From an uncultured Cellvibrionales bacterium (GTDB lineage: Bacteria; Pseudomonadota; Gammaproteobacteria; Pseudomonadales; Cellvibrionaceae), in assembly GCA_913020115.1 (NCBI GenBank), contig CAJWBQ010000005.1:86340-150339 (forward strand): 64,000 bases of DNA, written 5' to 3'. The notes below the pieces were generated by a model, which did not search any database, was not told the origin of the DNA, and saw nothing but the letters and a program-made list of their open reading frames with translations. Position numbers and translations under genes: made by a program. Positions 56,340 to 64,000 of this stretch are shown here, piece by piece (within the stretch, counting starts at the first letter, position 1; every line of letters starts with the position of its first letter).

Positions 56340-56744
56340 ATGGCAATAAGGGGAGAGTGTTTCTGTGGCGGCATTCAGTATCAGATAAACGGTTCGCTTC
56401 GCGATGCGAGGTCTTGCCATTGCTCCAGATGCCGCAAAGCCTTCAATGCCCAAGCCTCAGCCTATGCATTAGTTGAGGCCCAGGAATTTCAGTGGTTGGC
56501 CGGTGAAGACATGTTGACCTCATATGTTGGAGAGCATGGATTTGGCCTGCAATTTTGCCAAAAATGCGGCTCAACCTTATGCGGCGTATACAATGGTGCC
56601 GTACACGGAGTCACCTTAGGGTGTGTTAACGGAGACCCAGAGATAGAGATAGGTCGTCACATCTTCGTTGCTTCAAAGGCCGAGTGGGAAGTAATGCCCG
56701 AAGGTGTTGTTCAATATGCCGAAGGCTCTCCAGAGCCCGGATAA
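56340..56744 (+). CDS. GFA family zinc-binding protein (CENP-V/GFA)
   Basis: A 134-residue zinc protein with the GFA cysteine pattern: CFCGG, CHCSRCRK and FCQKCGSTL. The family includes S-(hydroxymethyl)glutathione synthase, though most members have unknown substrates. GGAG lies just before the start. It follows the GNAT gene by 22 bases, and a 39-bp tandem array begins two bases after its stop. Confidence 0.9.
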   Translation: MAIRGECFCGGIQYQINGSLRDARSCHCSRCRKAFNAQASAYALVEAQEFQWLAGEDMLTSYVGEHGFGLQFCQKCGSTLCGVYNGAVHGVTLGCVNGDPEIEIGRHIFVASKAEWEVMPEGVVQYAEGSPEPG

Positions 56745-56745
56745 G

Positions 56746-56940
56746 CCAAAGACCGGTTAGCGGTATCTCGAATCACATCATGGCCCAAAGACCGGTTAGC
56801 GGTATCTCGAATCACATCATGGCCCAAAGATCGGCGAGAGGTATCTCGAGTCAAATCATGGTCCAAAGCTCGGTGAGTGGTAATTCGAATCAAGTTATGG
56901 CTCAAAGATCGAAGAGCGCGAGTCGAAAATTGGGTAAGGA
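56746..56940 (+). repeat. 39-bp tandem repeat array, five units
   Basis: Units start with (C)CAAAG at 56746, 56785, 56824, 56863 and 56902. The first two are identical over 39 bp and later ones decay progressively. Each holds ACCG-TTAG-CGGT or a derivative, a tiny hairpin. A 13-codon period leaves one frame open, but this is a by-product of the repeat length. Likely variable in copy number between strains. Confidence 0.9.
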
Positions 56941-57034
56941 ACAAAGATAAATGGGCTCTAAGTCAGCTCAGGTAAAAGTGAAGAGTTGTCGTATTAGAGA
57001 GTAGTGAAAATAGCTTGATAGAGTGTAGAAGTGA
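56941..57034. other. Spacer between the 39-bp array and palindrome copy C
   Basis: No gene, promoter or hairpin noticed. Part of a 551-bp gene-free stretch that also holds the 39-bp array, palindrome copy C and the 34-bp array. Confidence 0.4.
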
Positions 57035-57207
57035 GGGGCAGCAGGGCTTTGGTCATCTCGCCCATTCAGAACGCGTTTACGGCTTAGCCCTCTGACCAAA
57101 GTCTTTTAGCGAGGACTGTTTGAGTCCGGCACGGGCGAGTTCCGCAGCGGTTTGGTCAGAGGGCTAGGGCGTGCGTTCGGGCGAGATGGCCAAAGCCCTG
57201 CTGCCCC
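57035..57207 (-). repeat. Palindromic repeat element, copy C (inverted)
   Basis: Same element on the minus strand. The outer arms 57035-57063 and 57179-57207 match in 28 of 29 positions. The inner stem 57085-57100 with 57151-57166 is a perfect 16 bp. The intervening loop equals that of copy B base for base. CATTCAGAACGCG and GCGTTCGGGCG are the conserved flanks. In the minus-strand sense it follows the DUF3806 gene. Confidence 0.9.
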
Positions 57208-57275
57208 GGTTAGTGGCACCGCTCAAGAGCCCTGTAGTCCCGGTTTGCGGCACCGCCCAAGAGCCCCAATAGAAC
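57194..57275 (-). repeat. 34-bp tandem array leading into palindrome copy C
   Basis: Units 57194-57227 and 57228-57261 are 34 bp each with AGCCCTG heads; a truncated third starts at 57262. In the minus-strand sense the array begins some 20-35 bases after the DUF3806 stop, and its last unit is the outer arm of copy C. Sequence unrelated to the other arrays. Confidence 0.82.
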
Positions 57276-57295
57276 TCCGATCTCCAGTTTATATC

Positions 57296-57811
57296 CTAAG
57301 GCTTAGCCTTCACCCCATAAACATCCACCTTAGGAATATAAGGAGTAATAGTCTCCACCGCATAATCATAAATCTCCTGAACATTTGGCATCAGGCCCAC
57401 CTCAATGCGTCGAGAAATCATTGTTACCGGGTAGAGGCAGTTCATAGTGTCTGCCACACAGAGCGCTCGGCTACGGCCAACACTGTCCTCGTATATCTGC
57501 CACACCAGCCCCAGCTCCTTCTCAAGCAGATCGCCGAGAATAACCCCCATAGCTTGGTTCTCTAAGCGCTGCTCCTTCTTAAACAGCCCCTTATGGACAA
57601 TGCGCTGAAGTAGCACCAGGTCATCGCGATTGCCGTGTACCTGAGTACCCAGCTTCGAGCGGGCCACATCCTCAATCAGCAGGCGTTGGCTCTTAAAGTG
57701 GTTTTTATCTTGCCAGCCAAAAGGGTACACAATAGGTCCCTTGGGTCCGTCCGCAGCAAAAATAGGCAAGGCAAAAAGAGAGACAAGCGCAAAAACAAAG
57801 GCACGATGCAT
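57296..57811 (-). CDS. DUF3806-type periplasmic protein
   Basis: A 171-residue exported protein, with signal peptide FVFALVSLFALPIFA cut before ADG. Mature motifs include RLENQAMGVILGDLLEKELG and LGLVWQIYEDSVGRSRALC with a late MISRRIEVG, the DUF3806 pattern, whose function is unknown. The ATG at 57811 is preceded by GGGAAG; the longer frame to 58054 runs through the promoter region of the divergent yejK gene. Confidence 0.82.
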   Translation of the reverse strand: MHRAFVFALVSLFALPIFAADGPKGPIVYPFGWQDKNHFKSQRLLIEDVARSKLGTQVHGNRDDLVLLQRIVHKGLFKKEQRLENQAMGVILGDLLEKELGLVWQIYEDSVGRSRALCVADTMNCLYPVTMISRRIEVGLMPNVQEIYDYAVETITPYIPKVDVYGVKAKP

Positions 57812-57947
57812 CGTAGAAACTTCCCAAACATTAATTGAATAGAGTAGAACACAGTAATAGAGGCCGCTAATAGCCCACAGTTCCTGCGGATTATACCGGA
57901 TTTTCAAAGCCAAGGAATATAGCACTGCCAAGCACTTCACCGAGTCT

Positions 57948-57955
57948 GATATGAT
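57948..57955 (+). promoter_or_regulatory. Candidate extended -10 promoter for yejK
   Basis: TG-A-TATGAT forms an extended -10 element 27 bases before the start of the nucleoid-protein gene; the -35 region is poor, as is common with extended -10 promoters. Confidence 0.35.
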
Positions 57956-57982
57956 AGCGCCTTTTCCACTAGGTACCTCAAT

Positions 57983-58987
57983 ATGTCCCTCTCCCACCTC
58001 ATAGCTCATCACATCTCCAGACCCACCGGCAGCGGCGAAGCTCGTTTGCAGCAAAGGGACACAGAGATGGCCATTTCAGGGCGGGAAGACGAGCTGCTGC
58101 GGGAGCTTAAACACTCCTATATTGGCAAGGCTGGTAAGGCCTATGGGCAATTTACAGACGAAGCCGGCGATTTTCCCCTGCGAGCTTGGGTCCAAGAATT
58201 CCTTGAAGAGAAAATTCCCTTCGCAAGCTTTAGCCACAAAATACTCAATCATTTTAAACTCGCCCTAGAGCAGAGTGAGTGTGAGCTAGAAGGGCACCTG
58301 CTGGTGATGACCGAATCGCTGGCGGATGGCGATTACATGTACCTATTCCTGGTAGATCACGACGAAGGTACCTACATCGATGCCAGCTTAGATTTTGGTC
58401 GCTCTTTCCACCTAAACGTTACCCGCGTGTTGCTGGGGGCGAAACTAAACATCAGCGATATGCAGAGCAGTGATGGCAAGCACTACCTGTCAGTTTTACG
58501 ATCCCGCGGCGACAAAAAGTTAACCGACTTCTTCTGGAGCTTTGTCGGATTTACCGACAAAGTTGATGTGGCCGGCGACACCTCTGAATTTTTGAATATT
58601 GTGGCGGCCTTTACTCAAGACCTACCGGAAGAGCAGGCGGCAGAAACACGGGTGAAAGTGGTCGACTACTGCCTAGACCAAGACAAATCTGGTGAAACCG
58701 TTCGCATGGAAGAGCTTTCAGCTCATGTGAATGAAGAAGCCCCAGAAGCATTTTCAAAGTTTATTGCCGAGAAGCAAGAAAGCCCCAAAGAAGAACTCAT
58801 TCCCGACCGTAATTTACTGCGCCAGTTTATGCGCATTAGCGGTCGTAGCGAATTGGTGAGCATGAGCTTTGCGGCCTCTTGTTTGGGGGAGGCCATTGTT
58901 TATGACGCCCACACAGACACATTGACCATTAAATCAATTCCCTCATCCCTAAAGGCGCGCTTGCTCAAACATATGCAGCAAAAATAG
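57983..58987 (+). CDS. yejK: Nucleoid-associated protein YejK (NdpA)
   Basis: A 334-residue NdpA-family protein found on the bacterial nucleoid, exact role unknown. Typical stretches are SLSHLIAHHISRP at the start, VMTESLADGDYMYLFLVDHD and KHYLSVLRSRGDKKLTDFFW. Length matches the family. recQ follows 27 bases later. Confidence 0.92.
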   Translation: MSLSHLIAHHISRPTGSGEARLQQRDTEMAISGREDELLRELKHSYIGKAGKAYGQFTDEAGDFPLRAWVQEFLEEKIPFASFSHKILNHFKLALEQSECELEGHLLVMTESLADGDYMYLFLVDHDEGTYIDASLDFGRSFHLNVTRVLLGAKLNISDMQSSDGKHYLSVLRSRGDKKLTDFFWSFVGFTDKVDVAGDTSEFLNIVAAFTQDLPEEQAAETRVKVVDYCLDQDKSGETVRMEELSAHVNEEAPEAFSKFIAEKQESPKEELIPDRNLLRQFMRISGRSELVSMSFAASCLGEAIVYDAHTDTLTIKSIPSSLKARLLKHMQQK

Positions 58988-59014
58988 TCTTGAGTGTAGG
59001 AAGATGACATAACT

Positions 59015-60847
59015 ATGGACTCTATAGAAACGCCCTTGGGGGTATTGCAGCACACCTTTGGTTATGACCAATTCCGCGAACCTCAAGCCCAGGTAATTGA
59101 CACGCTGGTGGCCGGTGGTGATGCATTGGTGATTATGCCCACGGGTGGCGGTAAATCGCTGTGTTACCAAATACCAGCCTTGGTTCGCGAAGGTGTGGGG
59201 GTGATTATCTCGCCGCTCATCGCTTTGATGAGAGATCAAGTCAATGCACTTAATCAGTTGGGGGTGTCGGCGGCCTATCTCAATTCAACCCTAGATCACG
59301 ATCAAATTTGGCAAATTGAACAGCAAATCGCCAGTGGTGAAATTGATTTGCTATACATTGCCCCAGAGCGATTATTGCAAGCTCGTACGCTGCAACTTTT
59401 AGCTCAGCTTAACATTGCGCTTTTTGCCATCGACGAAGCCCATTGCGTGAGTCAGTGGGGGCATGATTTTCGCGCTGATTATTTGAATTTAGGCATCTTG
59501 CATGAGCGGTTTCCAGCCGTACCGCGTATAGCTTTGACGGCCACAGCCGACGAGCGCACCCGCGGTGAAATTGTGAAGCGCCTAGGCTTGCAACAGGCGG
59601 CCAGTTTTCTGTGTGGTTTTGATCGGCCCAATATTCAATATCGCATCACTCAGAAAAGCAATGCGCGTCAGCAACTACTGCAATTTTTGAAGCATGAACA
59701 CGCCAACGATGCGGGCATAGTCTACTGCTTGTCGCGGAAAAAAGTGGAAGACGTTGCTAGCTGGATGAGTGCCGAAGGCTATACAGCACTGCCTTATCAC
59801 GCGGGTTTGTCGACACAAATACGACAAAACCACCAAGACCGTTTTTTGCGTGAAGACGGTGTCATTATTGTGGCTACCGTGGCCTTTGGCATGGGCATCG
59901 ACAAGCCTGATGTGCGTTTTGTGGCGCATTTGGACCTGCCAAAAAGCCTAGAGGCTTACTATCAGGAAACGGGGCGGGCAGGGCGAGATGGTTTGCCCTC
60001 CAATGCGTGGATGGTTTACGGCGTGCAAGACGTGATCAAGTTGCGACAAATGTTGGAAATGTCGAACGGCGATGATCAGCACAAGCGGGCTGAGCGCTAC
60101 AAGCTCGATGCCATGTTAGGGCTTTGTGAAATCACCACTTGTCGCCGACAAGCGCTATTACATTACTTTGGCGACCCAGCCGAGGCGAAGTGCGGCAACT
60201 GCGACGCCTGCTTAATCCCCATAGAAACCTGGGACGGCAGCGAGGCCGCGCAAAAGGCTTTAAGTTGTGCCTATCGCACGGGGCAACGCTTTGGCGTGAA
60301 CCACTTAGTGGATGTGCTCTTGGGTAAAGATGGTGACAAAATACAACAGTTTGGCCACGACACGCTCAGTGTTCATGGTTTGGGCAAAGACCTTGATGTG
60401 ACACAGTGGCGCTCTGTTTTTCGACAGCTAGTGGCTAGAGGGTATCTAACGGTTGATGTGAGTGGCTTTGGTTCCCTGCTGCTAACTGAAAAGTGCCGGC
60501 CAGTGTTGAAAGGCGAAGAATCTTTGCATCTGAGAAAGGACCGCAAGGCTGAGCGCAAAGGTCGAGGCAGTAAAAGCATTCGTACTAAGGTTACTTTCAC
60601 AGGGCACGACGAAACACTTTGGCAGGCCTTGCGTGTTATCCGCAAAGACTTGGCCGACGAACAAGCTGTGCCGCCCTATATTATATTTGGCGATGCAACA
60701 CTAAAAGAAATGGTCAGCGCTCAGCCCATTTCAGAAACGCAAATGCTGAATATTATTGGCGTGGGAGAAACTAAGTTGGAACGCTACGGTGATGCCTTCA
60801 TGGGCGCCATTCGCGAACACCAAGTTGATATTCTGGATAAGGTATAA
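59015..60847 (+). CDS. recQ: ATP-dependent DNA helicase RecQ
   Basis: A 610-residue 3'-5' helicase for recombination and replication repair. Walker A is [14 protein letters not shown], Walker B with aromatic-rich loop is [14 protein letters not shown], motif VI is [13 protein letters not shown]. The zinc-binding cysteines are in [17 protein letters not shown] and CGNCDAC, and a C-terminal HRDC domain is present. Length matches E. coli RecQ. Confidence 0.97.
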   Translation: MDSIETPLGVLQHTFGYDQFREPQAQVIDTLVAGGDALVIMPTGGGKSLCYQIPALVREGVGVIISPLIALMRDQVNALNQLGVSAAYLNSTLDHDQIWQIEQQIASGEIDLLYIAPERLLQARTLQLLAQLNIALFAIDEAHCVSQWGHDFRADYLNLGILHERFPAVPRIALTATADERTRGEIVKRLGLQQAASFLCGFDRPNIQYRITQKSNARQQLLQFLKHEHANDAGIVYCLSRKKVEDVASWMSAEGYTALPYHAGLSTQIRQNHQDRFLREDGVIIVATVAFGMGIDKPDVRFVAHLDLPKSLEAYYQETGRAGRDGLPSNAWMVYGVQDVIKLRQMLEMSNGDDQHKRAERYKLDAMLGLCEITTCRRQALLHYFGDPAEAKCGNCDACLIPIETWDGSEAAQKALSCAYRTGQRFGVNHLVDVLLGKDGDKIQQFGHDTLSVHGLGKDLDVTQWRSVFRQLVARGYLTVDVSGFGSLLLTEKCRPVLKGEESLHLRKDRKAERKGRGSKSIRTKVTFTGHDETLWQALRVIRKDLADEQAVPPYIIFGDATLKEMVSAQPISETQMLNIIGVGETKLERYGDAFMGAIREHQVDILDKV

Positions 60848-60850
60848 ATC

Positions 60851-61570
60851 GTGCGTATTGTTCCCGATCAAGCTTACCGTATTATTGACAATAACGAACA
60901 GTTTTTGGTTCTCGATAAATCTGTGGGCATAGCCGTTCACAGTGATTCAGAGCATGAAGCCGGTGATGACCAAGGTTTACTTGAGCTAGTTAAAAAGCAG
61001 GAAAACATCAAAGAATTATATCCGGTGCATCGCTTAGATAAAGTAACCTCAGGCTTGTTGGTGCTGGCAAAAACCCGCGCCGCAAACCGCGAGCTGTCTA
61101 TGCAGTTTGAGCGGCGAGAGATCGAAAAGTATTACTTGGCTCTGTCGATTCGAAAACCCAAGAAAAAGCAGGGTAAGATAGTGGGCGATATGGCTCGGGG
61201 TCGACGGGGCAGCTGGCTGTTGTTGCCCCGCCGCGAGAACCCAGCCATTACCCAGTTCTTTAGCTCGGCGGCCCAGCCCGGCCAGCGTTTGTTTTTACTG
61301 AAACCTAAAACGGGAAAAACTCATCAGCTTCGCGTGGCACTTAAAAGCATTGGTGCGCCCATTGCGGGAGACACACTATATGGCGGGGACGATAGGCTTG
61401 AGCAATTCGATCGAACTTACCTACACGCTTATGCTTTGGTGTTTACCTTCGGCGGGCAGCGGCAGCAGTTTGTGAGTTTGCCAAGTCAGGGGGATTTATT
61501 TCTAAAGCCAGAATGTTTGGCGTCCATTGAGGCCTTCGGCTCACCCTGGCAACTAGCATGGCCAAGCTAA
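60851..61570 (+). CDS. RluA-family pseudouridine synthase
   Basis: A 239-residue synthase that isomerises uridine in rRNA or tRNA. The catalytic Asp is in HRLDKVTSGLLVLAKT; KTGKTHQLRVALKSIG and GDTLYGG follow. There is no S4 domain, so it belongs to the short, S4-less group. The GTG start is three bases after the recQ stop. The 3' end overlaps the next gene by 13 bases. The target nucleotide is not known. Confidence 0.9.
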   Translation: MRIVPDQAYRIIDNNEQFLVLDKSVGIAVHSDSEHEAGDDQGLLELVKKQENIKELYPVHRLDKVTSGLLVLAKTRAANRELSMQFERREIEKYYLALSIRKPKKKQGKIVGDMARGRRGSWLLLPRRENPAITQFFSSAAQPGQRLFLLKPKTGKTHQLRVALKSIGAPIAGDTLYGGDDRLEQFDRTYLHAYALVFTFGGQRQQFVSLPSQGDLFLKPECLASIEAFGSPWQLAWPS

Positions 61571-63069
61571 GCGTCTTTAGATTTTTTCTTTTGTTGGTTT
61601 CCTTAGGGCAAATACTCGCTTGCAGCGAAGCCGAGGATCAAAAGTCTACGCCGGTAGTGTCGCTAAGTGACTGGAAATCCGCTTACACCTTAGAACCGGT
61701 CGACTGTTGGTTTGATGTTGACTGGTCTCTTTCTGTCACTTGTGCTCACCTTAAAACAGACCCTGCCAGCGGCCAATTTTCCCTGCCTGTGGTGGTGATT
61801 AAAAACACTTCTCCAAAGCATTTTTCCGAGCCGCTCATCTATCTCTCTGGGGGCCCGGGTGGCTCTGGCAATATCCGTAAAGGTGACATGGCCCATTGGT
61901 TTGCCTGGTATGAGCAAGCGGGTTTACAGCGCGATTTAGTATTGTTTGATCGTCGCGGTACGGGCGGCAGCGAACCAAGGCAAGCCTGTATAGAATACGA
62001 GCGTTTTAGCCGCGATATCCTGAGTGAAAATGCAAGCTTGGAACGCGAATTAAAAGAAGGTCTAGAGCTTACTAAAAATTGTGTATTGCCGTCGAATGGG
62101 GCGGGCTTTGAGCCAAAGAATTATGGCAGTCACCACAGTGCTCGGGACGTAGTGGCCTTGATGGCAAACTTGGCTTACGAGCGCTGGAATGTTTTTGCGG
62201 TGTCTTATGGTACACGCTTGGCACTCAGAATTTTACAGTTGAAGGAAGCGGAAGCGATTGACAGCCTTATTCTTGATTCGCTCTACCCCTTGGACAAAGG
62301 GGCGCTTAAAGAGTGGCCAGCACTGCTTGATAAGGCATTGACGCAACTGTTCAATTTTAATGGGCCGAGTGAAGCTGCAGTGCTGGAGCGCGATTTTTGG
62401 TTGGCTTTGAAAAAGCTGGAGAAACAAACACTGCGTTTCACAGTGCCAAGCTGGAATGGCGAAGCACCTTTCAGTGTTGTGCTTAATGACCACAGGTTTT
62501 TGAGCATGGTGTTTGCGTCGTCCTATGATCATGAAACCATGAGACAAATTCCGGCCCTAATTCAAGCGGTGTTGGCGGGGCGGCACGCCGGCGTTCAGCC
62601 ATTGCTAGACCCTTTTATAAATTATGCTTTTGATCCGCAATTTAACCCCATGGTTTTTTTTGCGATTGAGTGCCTTGAAGTGCCAGAGCTTAACAAGGAG
62701 GAGTATGCAAAAGAAGCTGCTCGTTTTCCAAAATTGCTGGACTATACCAAGCAACTTTCGGACTATGACATTTGTCCTTACCTGCCAAAATGGGGCGAAC
62801 TTGAAAAGTCGGCGACGCTAAAATCTTTTACTTTTGACAAGCCCGCCTTGCTTTTGTCAGGTGGCCTAGACCCAATAACGCCTCTCCATTGGGCGCAAGA
62901 ATTTGCAGCTTCGAACTCATCTATTGTTCATCGGGCCTTTCCTAGCTTGGGCCATTCTGTGGTTGGAAGCAGTGCTTGCGCTCACAGCTTTCTTGGGCCA
63001 TTTATTCGAGCCGCAGCGTCGGGTGAGTTAGCAGCGCTCAGTCTCGAAAATTGCCATAGTGCCCAGTAA
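61558..63069 (+). CDS. Alpha/beta hydrolase lipoprotein (TAP/prolyl peptidase-like)
   Basis: A 503-residue predicted lipoprotein (lipobox ILAC at residues 19-22) with the tripeptidyl aminopeptidase-like fold. YLSGGPGGSG is the oxyanion loop; LVLFDRRGTGGS precedes the nucleophile Ser in AVSYGTRLA, where Ala takes the first Gly position of GXSXG. The acid is Asp in GGLDPITPL and the base His in LGHSVVG; a TAP C-terminal region is present. It probably cleaves short peptides or proline-containing substrates at the envelope. It overlaps the synthase gene by 13 bases. Confidence 0.82.
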   Translation: MAKLSVFRFFLLLVSLGQILACSEAEDQKSTPVVSLSDWKSAYTLEPVDCWFDVDWSLSVTCAHLKTDPASGQFSLPVVVIKNTSPKHFSEPLIYLSGGPGGSGNIRKGDMAHWFAWYEQAGLQRDLVLFDRRGTGGSEPRQACIEYERFSRDILSENASLERELKEGLELTKNCVLPSNGAGFEPKNYGSHHSARDVVALMANLAYERWNVFAVSYGTRLALRILQLKEAEAIDSLILDSLYPLDKGALKEWPALLDKALTQLFNFNGPSEAAVLERDFWLALKKLEKQTLRFTVPSWNGEAPFSVVLNDHRFLSMVFASSYDHETMRQIPALIQAVLAGRHAGVQPLLDPFINYAFDPQFNPMVFFAIECLEVPELNKEEYAKEAARFPKLLDYTKQLSDYDICPYLPKWGELEKSATLKSFTFDKPALLLSGGLDPITPLHWAQEFAASNSSIVHRAFPSLGHSVVGSSACAHSFLGPFIRAAASGELAALSLENCHSAQ

Positions 63070-63145
63070 TTCTTTTTGGTATTATTCCCGCTAAATTGAA
63101 CCACGGCTGCACGTCCTCGCGTCAAGCTTATCACTCGGATAGTTG

Positions 63146-63826
63146 ATGGAAATATATATCGCCGTACGCGCTCAGAAACTGAGCGATGCTAAAAATGCCC
63201 TCGCGGCTGCTAATATCACCGTTCTTAATAGTCTTGTGGATCGTATAGAGCCGGCCATCCGTAATATGGCGGAAGGCTTACATCGCCTTGGCGTGGTCTA
63301 CGACATGGCAGGTTGTGGAGTTTATTGGTTGTTGATCGAAGCCGGTGATGACCTGGAGCATTTTTATGGCTTCAGCGCGGTGGAGTGCGTGTTTAGTGCG
63401 ACATGGTATCAGCAGCAAGCGGCCAAGGTTCGTTACTTAAAGGGCATTGCTTATTGCGATGCTACAGAGGAGTGGGCGGGTCTCTTTTCCTTGGCTGATC
63501 AAAAGCGAAATATTGATGTGCAGTTTTTAAATGCCGATGTAAGTCCTGCTCTTATTGGAGTTAGGGAGCTTGTGCAGGCAGAGGTGCCCAATATAGTGTC
63601 TAATGAGGCACCCGATAAGGTTTCTAAAAAAGCGCCTAAAAAGAAAATTGCCAAGCCCAAAGCCTCGAAAGGTGAGGCGAGCGAATTAAGAGAATCTTTG
63701 AGTTTAGATTTTGACTCCGCAGAGGCTAGCGTAAGCGTTCTTAAGCCGGGCAAGAAAAAGCGTCCGGCGTTTAAAAAGCGCGACAAAATTAATGAAGAGC
63801 AATTGGATATATTTAGAACAGGGTAG
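63146..63826 (+). CDS. Unknown protein with Lys/Ala-rich tail
   Basis: A 226-residue protein. The N-terminal 120 residues look globular (EIYIAVRAQKLSDAKNALAA, YDMAGCGVYWLLIEAGDD). The rest is a low-complexity, strongly basic segment (KKAPKKKIAKPKASKG and KPGKKKRPAFKKRDK), suggesting nucleic-acid contact. The ATG at 63146 is used instead of the TTG at 63143. A strong terminator follows. No family recognised. Confidence 0.65.
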   Translation: MEIYIAVRAQKLSDAKNALAAANITVLNSLVDRIEPAIRNMAEGLHRLGVVYDMAGCGVYWLLIEAGDDLEHFYGFSAVECVFSATWYQQQAAKVRYLKGIAYCDATEEWAGLFSLADQKRNIDVQFLNADVSPALIGVRELVQAEVPNIVSNEAPDKVSKKAPKKKIAKPKASKGEASELRESLSLDFDSAEASVSVLKPGKKKRPAFKKRDKINEEQLDIFRTG

Positions 63827-63884
63827 GTGAAGCGCTGAACTGGTTTCTTGCTCCCAGTTCTGGGTGTGAGTTTGCGATAGGCAT

Positions 63885-63916
63885 AAAAAAAGGCCACCTT
63901 TTAAGGTGGCCTTTTT
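63885..63916. terminator. Bidirectional intrinsic terminator
   Basis: A-run, 9-bp stem GGCCACCTT / AAGGTGGCC with a two-base nominal loop, and five T. It sits between the unknown gene and the tRNA and serves both directions. Confidence 0.9.
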
Positions 63917-63922
63917 AAAATA

Positions 63923-63997
63923 TGGCTCCGACACCTGGGATCGAACCAGGGACCAATAGATTAACAGTCTACTGCTCTACCGCTGAGCTATGTCGGA
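63923..63997 (-). tRNA. tRNA-Asn (GTT)
   Basis: On the minus strand a 75-base cloverleaf is complete including encoded CCA. The 7-bp acceptor stem TCCGACA / TGTCGGA, D arm GCTC-GAGC, anticodon loop CTGTTAA with anticodon GTT (63963-63965), and T arm CCTGG-TTCGATC-CCAGG are all perfect. Discriminator base is G. Confidence 0.97.
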
Positions 63998-64000
63998 ATT

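Noticed and set aside
56684..56950. 88-residue frame with 13-residue repeats over the 39-bp array
   Set aside because: The open frame follows from a 39-bp period without stops, starts inside the GFA gene in another frame and has no own ribosome site.
56746..57275. CRISPR array
   Set aside because: Units are contiguous with no unique spacers, and no cas genes are present.
57812..58054. N-terminal extension of the DUF3806 protein
   Set aside because: It would overlap the divergent yejK gene and its promoter; the internal ATG has a ribosome site and a clean signal peptide.

Overview
The window is ordinary chromosomal DNA from a Gram-negative gammaproteobacterium. The classic syntenic run ndk-rlmN-pilW-rodZ-ispG-hisS-yfgM-bamB-der, the prfB gene with its programmed +1 frameshift beside lysS, secD-secF, a TonB-dependent receptor, a MipA/OmpV outer-membrane protein and several lipoproteins all point that way. 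Base composition near 50% GC and the gene repertoire suggest a free-living aquatic lineage, perhaps Cellvibrionales-like (inference only). I see no prophage, IS element, CRISPR array, rRNA or replication origin. One tRNA (Asn, GTT) lies at the right edge.

Layout: 0-3.3 kb secD-secF. 3.3-5.4 kb a small conserved-looking ORF and a CueR-like regulator plus Cu/Zn permease operon with a textbook MerR-type operator. 5.5-9 kb prfB, lysS and cnoX. 9-19 kb ABC exporter, RhlE helicase, EamA transporter, serC-serA pair, quinone-oxidoreductase-like MDR, second ABC exporter. 19-22 kb rhomboid protease, class V aminotransferase, nitrilase-family amidase. 22-26.6 kb an envelope-stress locus: PepSY protein, PhoP/PhoQ-like pair, two Bor-type lipoproteins, a 45-aa lipoprotein and MipA. 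26.7-30.4 kb solute-binding-like protein, avtA, xthA and a PhnA-family protein. 30.5-35.6 kb a galactonate-type sugar acid operon (SDR, KDGal kinase, KDPGal aldolase, IlvD/Edd dehydratase) behind a GntR regulator. 35.8-37.6 kb an overlapping pair of unknown exported proteins. 37.8-47.1 kb the ndk-to-der block. 47-52 kb a TonB receptor convergent with a 7TM hybrid histidine kinase. 52-55.3 kb a large fusion of an acetoacetate-decarboxylase-like domain to an FAD amine-oxidase-like domain. 55.7-57.8 kb GNAT, GFA and DUF3806 genes. 58-64 kb yejK, recQ, an RluA-type synthase, an alpha/beta hydrolase lipoprotein, an unknown protein, tRNA-Asn.

The most unusual content is non-coding. Three copies of a roughly 170-bp imperfect palindrome (21059-21233, 55381-55550 and, inverted, 57035-57207) share a nearly invariant central loop and an inner stem whose base pairs co-vary between copies. 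Their outer arms are unrelated in sequence between copies, yet each is self-complementary and built from the last unit of a locus-specific tandem array. In all three the array begins within a few bases to about 35 bases of the stop codon of the gene upstream in the element's orientation. A separate 39-bp tandem array starts two bases after the stop of the GFA gene. I do not recognise this family. The coding sequence around copy A and just downstream of copy B is also unusually rich in G+T on the sense strand.

Starts were adjusted from the longest open frame where a Shine-Dalgarno sequence or family N-terminus favoured an internal start (secD, cnoX, rhlE, avtA, rodZ, TonB receptor, the fusion enzyme, GNAT, DUF3806 and others). 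Functional names rest on recognised motifs and family resemblance read by eye; no database search was run.
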